Positions 27,531-37,427 of a stretch of DNA of 64,000 nucleotides are shown here, one piece after another (within the stretch, counting starts at the first letter, position 1; the number at the start of each line of letters is the position of its first letter). Source of the DNA: Deltaproteobacteria bacterium. Its GTDB lineage: Bacteria > Myxococcota_A > Polyangia > Polyangiales > Ga0077539. Made by a program: the position numbers and the translations under genes. Below the pieces are notes generated by a model that did no database searches, was not told the origin of the DNA, and saw nothing but the letters and a program-made list of their open reading frames with translations. Location of the stretch: contig CANJUR010000016.1 of the NCBI GenBank assembly GCA_947477565.1, positions 1 through 64,000 of the forward strand, read 5' to 3'.

Positions 27531-29261
27531 CTACGCCCCCGGGTCGCGCGTCGCGGCCTCCTTCAAGAAGACAGCCTTCAGCGCCGCCACGTTGATCGCC
27601 GCGCGCGCGGCCTGATCGTCTGCCGACTCGCCGGGCCGCCGTGGCTCGCGGTGGTCGAAGTAGTACTTGATCTTCGGCTCGGTCCCGCTCGGACGGAGCA
27701 TCACGCGCGCGCCGCCGTCCAGTTCGAGTCGCAGCACGTCGGAGGGAGGCAGTCCGAGGGAGTGGTCCCCCGTCGCGTCGCGCCGCAACCCGGTCGCGAA
27801 GTCCGACCACGCCACCACGGCGCGTCCGCCGAGCGACTCCACCGGCCGCGATCGAAACGCCGCCATGATGTCTGCGATGCGCTGCTGACCGGCCGCGCCG
27901 GGGGCCACGATGTTGTGCTGCGCCGACACGAAGAGCCCGTGCGTGGCGTAGATCTCTTCGAGCCGATCGAGGAGTGTCTTCCCCTGGGATTTCAGCGCTG
28001 AGGTGAGCGCTGCGAGAAGGAGCGCTGCGGAGACGCCGTCCTTGTCGCGCACCCACGGGGTCACCGCGTAGCCGAGCGCCTCCTCGTACCCAAACAAGAA
28101 CATCGCCCCCGAGCGCGCGGCGGCTTCGATCGCGGTGTGGGCGATCCATTTGAAGCCGGTGAGGGTCTCGACGTAGGTGGCTCCGTAGGCGGCGGCCATC
28201 ACCCCGAGCAGGGGCGAGGAGACGATGGTGGTCGCGACGATGCGCGGGCCCGCGGTGCAGCGCAGCAGGTGGTCGCCGAGCAGCGCGCCGACCTCATTGC
28301 CCGTGAGCGGCCGCCAGCGCCCGGCCTCCGGAACCGCCGCCGCGAGGCGATCGGCGTCCGGGTCGTTGGCGAGCGCGAGGTCGGCGTTCCTGGACGCCGC
28401 AAGGGCGAGCAGGAGGTCCATCGCGCCGGGCTCTTCCGGGTTGGGAAACCGCACGGTCGGGAAGCGCCCATCGGGCTGCGATTGCTCGGGTACGGAATAC
28501 ACGTCCCCGTAAGGCTGGAGCACGGCCATGGTGAAGCGGTCGCCCACGCCGTGCATGGCGGTGTACGCGATGGTCAGCGGCGCGGACGGCACGCAGGTCT
28601 GCCGCACGAGGTCGAGGTAGTCGGACTCCACCGCCGCGCCGAGGGGCTCGTAGAGGGCGCGCTCGCGGGCCTCGGATTCGTCGAGCAGTGCGATCTCGGA
28701 CAGCGCGCCGATGGCAGCGATGGCCGCCGCGATGCCTGCGTCCACCGGCGGAACAATCTGCGCCCCATGCTCCCAGTAGACCTTGTAGCCGTTGTACTCG
28801 GGCGGGTTGTGGCTCGCGGTGACCATCACCCCGGCGGCCGCCCCGAGGTGCTTCACTGCGAATGCCACCAACGGCGTCGGAACATCCCGCGCGAACACCC
28901 GCGCGCGCACCCCTTCGCCCGCCAGCGCTGCCGCCACGTCTTCCGAGAATACCTTGCTCCCGCGCCGTCCGTCGTAGCCCACGACCACGCCGCGCAGCGC
29001 CGCGTCGGCCACCGTTGCCTTGAGAAACCTCGCGAGCGCCGCGGTGGTTCGCAGCACCACTGCCCGGTTCATCCGGTTGGGCCCGGCGCCCATCACTCCG
29101 CGCAGCCCTGCCGTGCCGAACGCCAGCGCGCTCCCAAACCGATCGGCCAGCGCTGCCTCGTCGCCACTCGCGAGCAGCACCTCCAGTTCCGCCTGCGTCT
29201 CCGGATCCGGGTCTTCCAACATCCACCGTCGCGCCGCGCGCCGAAGCTCTTCCCCGTTCAT
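27531..29261 (-). CDS. phosphohexomutase (phosphoglucomutase/phosphomannomutase)
   Basis: GTAGLRGVMGAGPNRMN, VMVTASHNPPEYNGYKVY, NDPDADRLA, GYEEALGY, LRPSGTEPKIKYY. Confidence 0.95.
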   Translation of the reverse strand: MNGEELRRAARRWMLEDPDPETQAELEVLLASGDEAALADRFGSALAFGTAGLRGVMGAGPNRMNRAVVLRTTAALARFLKATVADAALRGVVVGYDGRRGSKVFSEDVAAALAGEGVRARVFARDVPTPLVAFAVKHLGAAAGVMVTASHNPPEYNGYKVYWEHGAQIVPPVDAGIAAAIAAIGALSEIALLDESEARERALYEPLGAAVESDYLDLVRQTCVPSAPLTIAYTAMHGVGDRFTMAVLQPYGDVYSVPEQSQPDGRFPTVRFPNPEEPGAMDLLLALAASRNADLALANDPDADRLAAAVPEAGRWRPLTGNEVGALLGDHLLRCTAGPRIVATTIVSSPLLGVMAAAYGATYVETLTGFKWIAHTAIEAAARSGAMFLFGYEEALGYAVTPWVRDKDGVSAALLLAALTSALKSQGKTLLDRLEEIYATHGLFVSAQHNIVAPGAAGQQRIADIMAAFRSRPVESLGGRAVVAWSDFATGLRRDATGDHSLGLPPSDVLRLELDGGARVMLRPSGTEPKIKYYFDHREPRRPGESADDQAARAAINVAALKAVFLKEAATRDPGA

Positions 29262-30130
29262 CGTTCGTCCTCCATCGGGCGCCACCGCGCCGCCGTATTT
29301 TTACCGACCTGTGTAACTTTTCTGTGCAGACGCAAGCGCTCCAGATGGGCTCGCGCGCTCTTCGCCGCCACCGGCCAGAGCCATGCAGGCGTGTCTTCGT
29401 AGGCCCGCACGACCACCGCGGTCAGGGTCTCCGCACCGGCCGCCACCGCGCGCCGCACGCGCTCCTCCCGCGCCTCGCGGTGAGCCACGTAGGCCGCCAG
29501 CCGCGCCACTCCATCTCCCACCGGGTCGCCATGCGCCGGCAGCAGCGTCGTCGGACCGAGCGCCGCCATGCGCTGCAGTTCGGTGATGTACGCGTCCATG
29601 TCTCCGTCGTCGTCCGGATCGATCACGATGCTACTGAGCGACGAGAGCATGTCGCCGACGATCATCCACCCGGCGCTCCGCTCGAAGAGGCAGAGGTGTC
29701 CCGGAGCGTGTCCGGGGGTGTGCAAAACGGCGAGGTCGAGTCCTACGGGCGCGCCGAGGTCGGTGGTCTCCTCGTCGATCAACACGTGCACCGAAACTTT
29801 CCCTGCGAGCTTTTCACGGGTGCGAATGTGCGCCATCAGCGGCACTCCAAAGCGCGCGCACACGGCCGTCGCGCCGCCGATGTGATCGGGGTGATGGTGC
29901 GTGGCGATGACCCCGAGGAGGCGATGACCGCGCTGCTGGCGAGCCTCGATGAGGTCGTGGAGGCGCACCTGCTCGGGGCCGTAAGGCGAGGCGGGTTCTA
30001 CGAGGTAGAAGTCGCGCCGACCCACAAAGAAGCTGTTGGTGTGCGTGGCGGGCGGCAGCGTCGGGGTGCGAAGCGGCAGGCGCTCGACACCGGGCGCGGT
30101 GGTGTCCTGGAGGCTATGGTCGCTCATCAC
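29258..30130 (-). CDS. MBL-fold metallo-hydrolase
   Basis: VIATHHHPDHIGGA motif, HTPGHAPGHLCLF, LLPAHGDPV; 4-nt overlap with the mutase gene. Confidence 0.92.
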   Translation of the reverse strand: MMSDHSLQDTTAPGVERLPLRTPTLPPATHTNSFFVGRRDFYLVEPASPYGPEQVRLHDLIEARQQRGHRLLGVIATHHHPDHIGGATAVCARFGVPLMAHIRTREKLAGKVSVHVLIDEETTDLGAPVGLDLAVLHTPGHAPGHLCLFERSAGWMIVGDMLSSLSSIVIDPDDDGDMDAYITELQRMAALGPTTLLPAHGDPVGDGVARLAAYVAHREAREERVRRAVAAGAETLTAVVVRAYEDTPAWLWPVAAKSARAHLERLRLHRKVTQVGKNTAARWRPMEDER

Positions 30131-30176
30131 TGCACCCGGTTAGGAACCTATCACGCCCCATGGGCGGCCTCTCCTG

Positions 30177-31970
30177 ATGGTACGGTCGCGAATCGTGAAG
30201 ATCACGTTCTGTCGGAGTGGTTGCCTCGCGCTGGTGGTTGCCCTCGGCTGCCGTGGTTCCGGTACTTCCCTCGACCCCGAGGACGCGTCCGCCATCGACC
30301 GCGCCGCAGCAGATGCGGCGATCGTTCGTGATGCGAACGATCTCGGCGCGCCCAGCCCGGACACCTCGCCCAGCCCGGACACCGCCACCGGGATGGACGT
30401 GCCAACGGGCATGGATGGGGTCGCGAGCATCGACGCGCCCGTGGACGGACCCGGCCGCGATCGCCCGCTGCCACCATTCGATGCCCCGCTCGCGATGGAC
30501 CTCGGCACCGACGCCAGATCGCCGACGGACGTGGGAGCGCGCGATGTGGTGCGCAACGACGTGGGACCGCTCACGGCGGGCATCGGTGAGGGTCTCTCTC
30601 CCGACGCGCGCCCGGAGGTGCGGGTGACTTGTAGCGGGGTGGTTCCGCCAATGCCGCGAGTGACGGCGGGCGCGGCGGACCGCTTTGTTCTGCGAGGCCG
30701 CGTGGTGACGCCGACTGGGGTGCTCGCCCCGGGAGAGGTCTTCATCACCGGCGGAACGCTGACCTGTGTGGCGGCGAGTTGCGCCAGCCGAGCGGGCTAC
30801 GTGGGCGCGACGATCATCGAGACCGGCGGCATCATCGCGCCGGGGATGATCGATACGCACAACCACCCGCAGTACAACTTCCTCCCGCCGTGGCCGCCAC
30901 CGCGCCGGTTTACGCGCTCGGATCAGTGGCAGTCGGTGCCCGAGTATCACGACTTCACGCAGGTGCTGCGCGACAACGAGAACCTCAACAACAACACCTG
31001 CGCGATGGTGAAGTGGGGCGAGCTACGCGCGCTCATCGCCGGGACGACGACGATTCAGGGCGGTCCGAACCTCAACTGCGTGACTCGAACGCTCACGCGC
31101 AACATCGAGTCGGGCAATGACTTCGGGGGCGTCGACACCCACCGCCCCAACACCCTCGGCATCGCCACGGTGAACCCCGCCGACTCTCTGTCTCTCCGCG
31201 CTGATATGGATTCAGGCCGACTCACTGCGTACATCCTTCACTTGAGCGAGGGCATCGATGAGCCTGCCCGGCGGGAGTTCGATCAGCTCACGGCGCGCAA
31301 CCTACTGACTCCTGCGATGGTGATTATTCACGGCACCGCCCTCGGCGCGCCGGAGTTCATGCAGATGGGTGCGGCGCGCTCGAAGTTGATCTGGTCGCCG
31401 CGCTCGAACATCATTCTTTACGGTCGCACCACCAACATTGGCCTCGCGCTCGATGCTGGAATCACCGTCGCCCTCGCTCCAGACTGGTCTCCATCGGGCG
31501 GTCCAAACCTCCTCTCCGAGCTACGCTACGGCCGTTATGTTTCGCAGGAGGCGATGGGTGGTCGGCTCGGCTCGCGCGACCTCGTCGAGATGGTCACCTC
31601 CCGGGCGGCCACGGCCGTGGACCGGCCGCAGATCGGATCGCTCGTCGAGGGCCGCTACGCCGATGTGATGGTGATCCCCGACCGTGGCTGCGACGCGTAC
31701 GACAGCCTCATCGACGCGCCGACGGCGGACGTCCGCCTGGTGGTTCTCGGAGGCCGCCCGGTCTACGGCGACGCCTCGCTTCTCGACGCCCTCCCGGATG
31801 CTGCGCGCGCGCGCTGCGAGCCCGTCACCATCTGTGGCCAGTCGAAGACCATCTGCGTGGCGCTGCCCCCGTCCGCTTCGTATGTCCTGATCCAACAGAC
31901 GCTCGCCGACATCGAGGCGCAGCTCCGGGTGTTCACGACTCCGTACCCTCTGGCGCCCCTGTGTCCTTGA
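30177..31970 (+). CDS. amidohydrolase-family lipoprotein
   Basis: Leader CLALVVALGCRGSG, Asp-rich linker, then GGIIAPGMIDTHNHPQYNF metal-binding motif and C-terminal APDWSPSGG. A GTG at 30195 is an alternative start. Confidence 0.85.
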   Translation: MVRSRIVKITFCRSGCLALVVALGCRGSGTSLDPEDASAIDRAAADAAIVRDANDLGAPSPDTSPSPDTATGMDVPTGMDGVASIDAPVDGPGRDRPLPPFDAPLAMDLGTDARSPTDVGARDVVRNDVGPLTAGIGEGLSPDARPEVRVTCSGVVPPMPRVTAGAADRFVLRGRVVTPTGVLAPGEVFITGGTLTCVAASCASRAGYVGATIIETGGIIAPGMIDTHNHPQYNFLPPWPPPRRFTRSDQWQSVPEYHDFTQVLRDNENLNNNTCAMVKWGELRALIAGTTTIQGGPNLNCVTRTLTRNIESGNDFGGVDTHRPNTLGIATVNPADSLSLRADMDSGRLTAYILHLSEGIDEPARREFDQLTARNLLTPAMVIIHGTALGAPEFMQMGAARSKLIWSPRSNIILYGRTTNIGLALDAGITVALAPDWSPSGGPNLLSELRYGRYVSQEAMGGRLGSRDLVEMVTSRAATAVDRPQIGSLVEGRYADVMVIPDRGCDAYDSLIDAPTADVRLVVLGGRPVYGDASLLDALPDAARARCEPVTICGQSKTICVALPPSASYVLIQQTLADIEAQLRVFTTPYPLAPLCP

Positions 31971-32005
31971 CGGGGGCCGGGCCGCACGGCTAACCCTTCG
32001 CTGCC

Positions 32006-32293
32006 ATGCTCGAAAACGAACGCCTCTTGGGAATGCTCCGGGCCCTCTCCGACGTGAAGGAGGAAGGCGGCGTCTTCACCGCGCCGGACACCGCCCTGTT
32101 GACGCTGCACGCTGGCCACGACGGCGTGCCGCTCACCGTCACGCAAGTCACGACCGCGGTGCTTAGCGGTCCACTCTTGATCGCGCAGACCACCAAGGGC
32201 CAACGCTACGTGCTCGACGCGAGCGACGTGTACGCCCTCGCGCAAGAATCGTCGCCGACCGACCGCGGTGGCCGCAAAGCAGGGTTTTTCTGA
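32006..32293 (+). CDS. hypothetical protein
   Basis: 95-aa ORF MLENERLLGMLRALSDVKEEGG; followed by a strong hairpin. Confidence 0.65.
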   Translation: MLENERLLGMLRALSDVKEEGGVFTAPDTALLTLHAGHDGVPLTVTQVTTAVLSGPLLIAQTTKGQRYVLDASDVYALAQESSPTDRGGRKAGFF

Positions 32294-32309
32294 GGGATAA
32301 CAGGGAGGG

Positions 32310-32333
32310 CCTCCGCCCGGTCACGGGCGGAGG
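32310..32333. terminator. bidirectional terminator-like hairpin
   Basis: cctccgccc-ggtcac-gggcggagg perfect 9-bp stem between convergent genes; second palindrome gcctgtctgacaggc at 32349-32363. Confidence 0.6.
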
Positions 32334-32372
32334 AATCGAGGAGGGAATGCCTGTCTGACAGGCACCGTCAGG

Positions 32373-32807
32373 TCACGGGCCGACGCGCACACCCGCGTTG
32401 ACGCCTGCGTTGAAGGTCGGGACCGCCACGGCCGCGTTGACCCCCACTCCGTAGGCCGGACGAGCGTACGCGGGCTGCGGTTGCTGGTACTGCGGCTGCT
32501 GGTACTGGGGCTGCGCGACGACCACGGTGTTGTAGCCCGGTTGCACGTAGCCCGGCTGCGCGACAACCGTTGCACCGCCATAACCGCTCTGGAAGAACGG
32601 AGCATTCGGCTGGTAATACCCAGGCTGGTAATACGTGCCTCCATGGTTGCCGCCCTGATAGTAGACCGTGTTGGGTTGAGCCACGGTGGCGTATCCGTAC
32701 GAGCCGTAGCCCGGACGCGCCGCGACAATGCAGCCTCCGAGTGCGTAGGCCGCGCCGGTGACGCCGACGGCGAGGAGGATGGATCGGGTGACGGTCGTGA
32801 TGTTCAT
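32373..32807 (-). CDS. low-complexity lipoprotein (Gln/Tyr/Pro-rich)
   Basis: MNITTVTRSILLAVGVTGAAYALGGCIVA lipobox; YQQPQYQQPQ repeats. Confidence 0.65.
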   Translation of the reverse strand: MNITTVTRSILLAVGVTGAAYALGGCIVAARPGYGSYGYATVAQPNTVYYQGGNHGGTYYQPGYYQPNAPFFQSGYGGATVVAQPGYVQPGYNTVVVAQPQYQQPQYQQPQPAYARPAYGVGVNAAVAVPTFNAGVNAGVRVGP

Positions 32808-33020
32808 GATTTTCACAGTACCACCCCCCAAAGAGTCTTTCCAACGCGTGCACGGCAACCGTGGAGGGTGGGCGGGGACGCGCGGCGCGGGGGGGGTAGT
32901 GGCTGCGACGGCGACCGATCCGTTGCGATGGTACGCGCAGCCACCCGCGGCTCTTCACGAGCATGGTGAACCTTTGTGGGGGACTCGTGCTGAGACCGGG
33001 GAGCGACGCCCGTATCGGGA

Positions 33021-33713
33021 TCAGTTGCCAGCAAACGCCTGAACGCCGATCTCGCCGCCGCCCGAGTACATGATGACTTCGATCTGGAAGGTTCCTGACC
33101 AGTTGAGGCAGAGCGGACGCTGAAGTCCGAGCACCGGGAAGTTGTCTGTCGCAACGTCCTGATCGATGACATTCCCGCTCATGTCGCGAAGGCGGAGGTC
33201 GAGATCACGGACGCCCGCACCACCGACGCCGATGACCCGGTAGCAACGACCTGCCTGCGCATCGACGGTCACATACTGTCGCTGCCCCTGCCCCATCGAC
33301 GAACGGAAGAGTTGCGTGATCGGCGTGTAGCCAGCCGCGAACTGCCTCGCCCGGAGGGACATATTGTACGAAACGAAGTCCTGCTCGGCGTAACCGTTGG
33401 TCACCCAATTGTTACTCACCGGACCGAAGCCGACGTTGACTCCCACGCCAACCCCCATACCGACACCGGGCGGCGCGGTGTACACGTTCGGTTGTGCAAC
33501 CGCGAACGCGGCAGGGTTCTGATAGACCGGCGCGGGCTGCGCAATGACAGTGGTCTGAACCGGTTGCACCGCGATCGTCGAGGGCTGGACGTTGATCGTC
33601 CCCGTGGTGCCATAGCCACTCGTCCCGCGGACAACGCAGCCCGTCAGGGCGAGGCCAGCGATCACGGTCACTCCGACACGCAACAGGGTCAACACGGAGG
33701 CTTGAGTAGACAT
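33021..33713 (-). CDS. lipoprotein with Gln/Pro/Val-rich linker
   Basis: VTVIAGLALTGCVVRG lipobox; linker TIAVQPVQTTVIAQPAPVYQNP; C-terminal globular region. Confidence 0.72.
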   Translation of the reverse strand: MSTQASVLTLLRVGVTVIAGLALTGCVVRGTSGYGTTGTINVQPSTIAVQPVQTTVIAQPAPVYQNPAAFAVAQPNVYTAPPGVGMGVGVGVNVGFGPVSNNWVTNGYAEQDFVSYNMSLRARQFAAGYTPITQLFRSSMGQGQRQYVTVDAQAGRCYRVIGVGGAGVRDLDLRLRDMSGNVIDQDVATDNFPVLGLQRPLCLNWSGTFQIEVIMYSGGGEIGVQAFAGN

Positions 33714-33860
33714 CGTTAGGGTTCTCTTTCGGCGGGGTCGTACCGTGACTCCAGGCCCTCAATCGGAGGGACCACTGCACTGTCTGCCGACCGTCGCCGC
33801 CCAACGATCGCGTTCGTCACTCTCGCGCCAACAGCGGTCGAAATACAACCGCCCAAAACC

Positions 33861-34556
33861 CTATGGGTCGCGCGTTCCGAAAATCGCCGTTCCGACCCGC
33901 ACGACCGTCGCTCCAGCGGCAACTGCTTCCTCCATGTCGTGGGTCATGCCCATGGACAAATCGGGAAGCAGCACCTCGCCCCCATGGGCCTCGCGCAGCC
34001 CACGCAGCGCATCAAACCACCGCCGCGACTCCACCGGATCATCCACTGCAGGCGGTACCGTCATCAGCCCGCGCAACCTCACCCCCGGCGTCCCCTGGGC
34101 CGCCGCGATCAACTGCGGCAGCGCAGCCAGATCGCAGCCAGACTTCTGTGCCTCGCATGCGACGTTTACCTGGATGAGTATTTCGAGGGTCCGCCCTGTC
34201 GCCGTCGCGCGCCTCCCCAGTTCTTTCACAAGCCGCTCGGAGTCAACGCTCTGCACTGTCGCGACCAACCCCGCGACCTCTCGGCACTTGTTGGTCTGCA
34301 GGTGTCCGATGAGGTGCCAGCGCAGACCCACAAGATCAGCGAGCGCCGCCGCCTTCGTGACCAGTTCCTGCACGTAGTTTTCGCCGAAATCACGCTGCCC
34401 GTGAGCGTAGGCCGCGCGCACCGCGTCGGGCCCGTGGGTCTTCGAGACCGCCAGCAACGCCACCGCAGACGGATCGCGTCCTGCCCTCCGCGCCGCTGCG
34501 TCCAGGCGTGTCCGCACGGCGTCGAGCGCGTCCTGCACTTTCGCCTCGGACGTCAC
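33861..34556 (-). CDS. yggS: YggS family PLP-binding protein
   Basis: LLAVSKTHGPDAVRAAYAHGQRDFGENYVQEL, WHLIGHLQTNK, LSMGMTHDMEEAVAAGATVVRVGTAIFG. Confidence 0.94.
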   Translation of the reverse strand: MTSEAKVQDALDAVRTRLDAAARRAGRDPSAVALLAVSKTHGPDAVRAAYAHGQRDFGENYVQELVTKAAALADLVGLRWHLIGHLQTNKCREVAGLVATVQSVDSERLVKELGRRATATGRTLEILIQVNVACEAQKSGCDLAALPQLIAAAQGTPGVRLRGLMTVPPAVDDPVESRRWFDALRGLREAHGGEVLLPDLSMGMTHDMEEAVAAGATVVRVGTAIFGTRDP

Positions 34557-35179
34557 AGCGGAAATCCCTCGAGGGCCTCTACGCGAAGCAGCACCTCGAC
34601 CACTCGGTGCAGGGGGAGGCCCACCACGTTGGAATAGCTCCCCTCGATGCGCTCGACGAAAGCCGCGGCGAGCCCCTGAATGGCATACCCGCCTGCCTTG
34701 TCGGCCCCTTCGCCCGTCGCTGCGTAACGGCGCACTTCGTCCTCCGTGAGGCCACGAAACGTCACCGCCGTCGTCTCCGCGTACGCCGGGGCATCGAACG
34801 CGTCGGCCCCATGAAGCACGAACCCCGTCGTCACATGGTGCGTGCGCCCGGAGAGCAGCCGCATCATGCGCCGAGCATCGTCTGCGTCGCGCGGCTTGCC
34901 GAGAAGCTCACCGCCGATGTGCACGATGGTGTCGGCGCAGAGAATCCATCGAGGCGGGTCAGCCCGGCCTTCGCGGTGGAGCGCGTAGAGCACCGCGGCG
35001 CCCTTCTGCCGCGCCAGGCGAGTCGCCATCGCGTCGGGCCGCTCACCTGGCACCATGGCCTCATCCACCGGAGCGACAAATACCTCGATGGGTATACCGA
35101 GCCCCTCCAACAACTGGCGCCGTCGTGGCGACTGCGAGCCCAGGAGCAGTGGGTTGGCCAGACCAATTCGCGCAAGCAT
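34553..35179 (-). CDS. maf: Maf family nucleotide pyrophosphatase
   Basis: LLLGSQSPRRRQLL, CADTIVHIGGELLGKP, GGYAIQGLAAAFVERIEGSYSNVVGLPL. Confidence 0.94.
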   Translation of the reverse strand: MLARIGLANPLLLGSQSPRRRQLLEGLGIPIEVFVAPVDEAMVPGERPDAMATRLARQKGAAVLYALHREGRADPPRWILCADTIVHIGGELLGKPRDADDARRMMRLLSGRTHHVTTGFVLHGADAFDAPAYAETTAVTFRGLTEDEVRRYAATGEGADKAGGYAIQGLAAAFVERIEGSYSNVVGLPLHRVVEVLLRVEALEGFPL

Positions 35180-35212
35180 CAGCCGAGCATTCTTCCCTGG
35201 AATGGCGATTCG

Positions 35213-36319
35213 TCAACCGCGCGCGCGGCGTCCGACCACCGCGGCGAGCGATGGAACCACCTCGGACCGCAGCCGCGTGCGCAGTCCCTCGGTGATCTCC
35301 CGCGCCATCGTCGGCCCCTCGTAAATGAACCCCGTGTAGACCTGCACCAGAGACGCACCTGCCTCGATCATCGCCCAGGCGTCGTCAGCCGAAGCGACTC
35401 CGCCGACTCCGATCACCGGGAGGGCGCGGCCGGCGCGGGAGAAGATGCGAGACACCACCGCACGGCTGCGGCTCCGCAGCGGCTCCCCCGAGAGGCCCCC
35501 GTCGCCAAGAGCGCGAACCTCGTCCGAAGGGGTCGCCAACCCGTCACGGCGGAGCGTGGTGTTCGTCGCGACAAGACCAGCGAGCCCCTCGGCGAGCGCC
35601 AGATCAACCACGGCATCGACGTCCTCGTCCGCGAGGTCGGGCGCGATCTTCACCAACAGAGGGACCCCGCGATCGGCGAGCGCAGGGCGCACCGCGCGCA
35701 CGATGCCAACGAGGGCATCGACGGACTGGAGTGAGCGCAGCCCCGGGGTGTTGGGCGACGACACGTTGATGACCGCATAGTCGGCAAAGGGCCCGAGGGC
35801 GCGAGCGCTGGCTGCGTAGTCGGCCGGCGCATCCGCGAGCGCGGTGACCTTCGACTTGCCCAGATTGACACCGACGATGACGTGGTCGGGCGGGTGCGCG
35901 GCAAGTTCCTTCGCCACGGCTGCGCAGCCGGCGTTGTTGAAGCCCATGCGGTTGATCACGGCGCCATCGCGGGGAAGGCGGAAGAGCCGTGGGCGCGGAT
36001 TGCCGGGCTGCGCGTGGGCAGTCACGGTGCCGACCTCGACGAAAGAAAATCCCATCGCCCCAAGGGCGTTGTAGGCAACCGCACCCTTGTCGAGCCCAGC
36101 CGCGATGCCGAGCGGAGTCGGGAATCGGCGACCGAAGAGATCGACCGCGAGTGAACCGTCATCCGCGACGCCAAAGGTGCTCCGCAGGGCACTTCGTAGG
36201 AAAACGGACCTGTGCGCGGCCGCGAGCGCGTGCAAAGTGAGTTCATGCGCTCGCTCGGCGTCGAGTGAGAAGAGCGATGGGCGCAACGCGGAGCGGTAGA
36301 GCGAACCCACGATGCTCAC
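35213..36319 (-). CDS. pyrD: dihydroorotate dehydrogenase (quinone)
   Basis: PTPLGIAAGLDKGAVAYNALGAMGFSFVEVGTVT, INRMGFNNAG, VNVSSPNTPGLRSLQ, LVQVYTGFIYEGP. Confidence 0.95.
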   Translation of the reverse strand: MSIVGSLYRSALRPSLFSLDAERAHELTLHALAAAHRSVFLRSALRSTFGVADDGSLAVDLFGRRFPTPLGIAAGLDKGAVAYNALGAMGFSFVEVGTVTAHAQPGNPRPRLFRLPRDGAVINRMGFNNAGCAAVAKELAAHPPDHVIVGVNLGKSKVTALADAPADYAASARALGPFADYAVINVSSPNTPGLRSLQSVDALVGIVRAVRPALADRGVPLLVKIAPDLADEDVDAVVDLALAEGLAGLVATNTTLRRDGLATPSDEVRALGDGGLSGEPLRSRSRAVVSRIFSRAGRALPVIGVGGVASADDAWAMIEAGASLVQVYTGFIYEGPTMAREITEGLRTRLRSEVVPSLAAVVGRRARG

Positions 36320-37401
36320 GCGTCGTCACCGCAAGAGAGCGTCCGCTCGGCGAGTCCGCGGGACGGGTCGAGTTGCAGGATCACGAAGCCCGCCGGCGTC
36401 GCCAACGCGCTCCCGAGTCGGCAACTCGTCGCGTCGCTCGAGGACTCGTGCGCAACCTGCCGACGAGCCACATCGTAGACATGCAGCGCGCAGCCAAGTT
36501 CACCCTGTAGCGGCGAGTGGAGCAGCAGCACGCGATCGCCGGACACCACGGCCGCGATCAGGTCGTTGGTGAGAATGTTGGTGTCGATTCCGCCCGCAGG
36601 CCCGGTGAGAGGGACGAGGCGCAGCGCCTGCGAGCGCCCGCCCGGGCCCGCGCCGAAGTCTGCCCGCAAGCAGCCACTGAGGGGACACACCACCGGCCCA
36701 GCGCCCGACCAGGCGCTGCGACCGTCGGGTTCCAGAACCCACGACCAGGTCTCGTAGCGCCCGCCTACGGCCTCACCCTCAACCACGAAGCGGCCGAAGT
36801 CCCAGCGCGCGTGCAGGGTGCGAAGTGCCGCCGGAGCACCTGTCAACGGCCGCGGAACCATCCTGATTTCTCCCCCCGGACCGATCAGACTCACCCACGG
36901 CGAGCCCTCCGCCTCACCCTCCCGGCCGCCTTTCAGCCACACGACCAGCACGGCGTCTTCACGGGCCGCGGTGGAGATCGAACCCGCCTGTTGGAGAGAC
37001 AGCCGATGCAACGGCCGCGGCTCATCGAAGCGCGCATCGGTGATCGTCGCGCGACCATCGAGTACTCCGAAAAACCCGCGGCCGGTCCACGCGACGCTCT
37101 GCGTGACGAGCGAGAGCGAAGTAGCGAGGGTGCCCTCGGAGTGGGAGTCTCGCCAGGAGAGCAGGCCGCTCGAAATGGTGCGCCCGATCACCCGCGGACC
37201 CTCGGGACCGCGCAGCAACCACGGTGCCTCGAGCGCCTCGAGCGTCGACACAAAGGGACTCTGTTCGAACGCGCAACGAGGGGGCGTCGCACGCGCTGCG
37301 GGAACCCCCATCGGGATCATCGCCGACGGCGCGGGCGTCTCGCCTCGCGAACACCCGAAGAGCGACAAACCAAGCACCACCAACACACTCGCCACACGCA
37401 C
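36316..37401 (-). CDS. hypothetical lipoprotein
   Basis: LVVLGLSLFGCSRGE lipobox; 4-nt overlap with pyrD. Confidence 0.72.
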   Translation of the reverse strand: MRVASVLVVLGLSLFGCSRGETPAPSAMIPMGVPAARATPPRCAFEQSPFVSTLEALEAPWLLRGPEGPRVIGRTISSGLLSWRDSHSEGTLATSLSLVTQSVAWTGRGFFGVLDGRATITDARFDEPRPLHRLSLQQAGSISTAAREDAVLVVWLKGGREGEAEGSPWVSLIGPGGEIRMVPRPLTGAPAALRTLHARWDFGRFVVEGEAVGGRYETWSWVLEPDGRSAWSGAGPVVCPLSGCLRADFGAGPGGRSQALRLVPLTGPAGGIDTNILTNDLIAAVVSGDRVLLLHSPLQGELGCALHVYDVARRQVAHESSSDATSCRLGSALATPAGFVILQLDPSRGLAERTLSCGDDA

Positions 37402-37427
37402 CGAAAGACAGTAGCGCGATCCGCGGG

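Noticed and set aside
34553-36319. Candidate special operon (yggS-maf-pyrD)
   Set aside because: Ordinary housekeeping genes in a common co-oriented arrangement; nothing unusual beyond the maf/yggS overlap.
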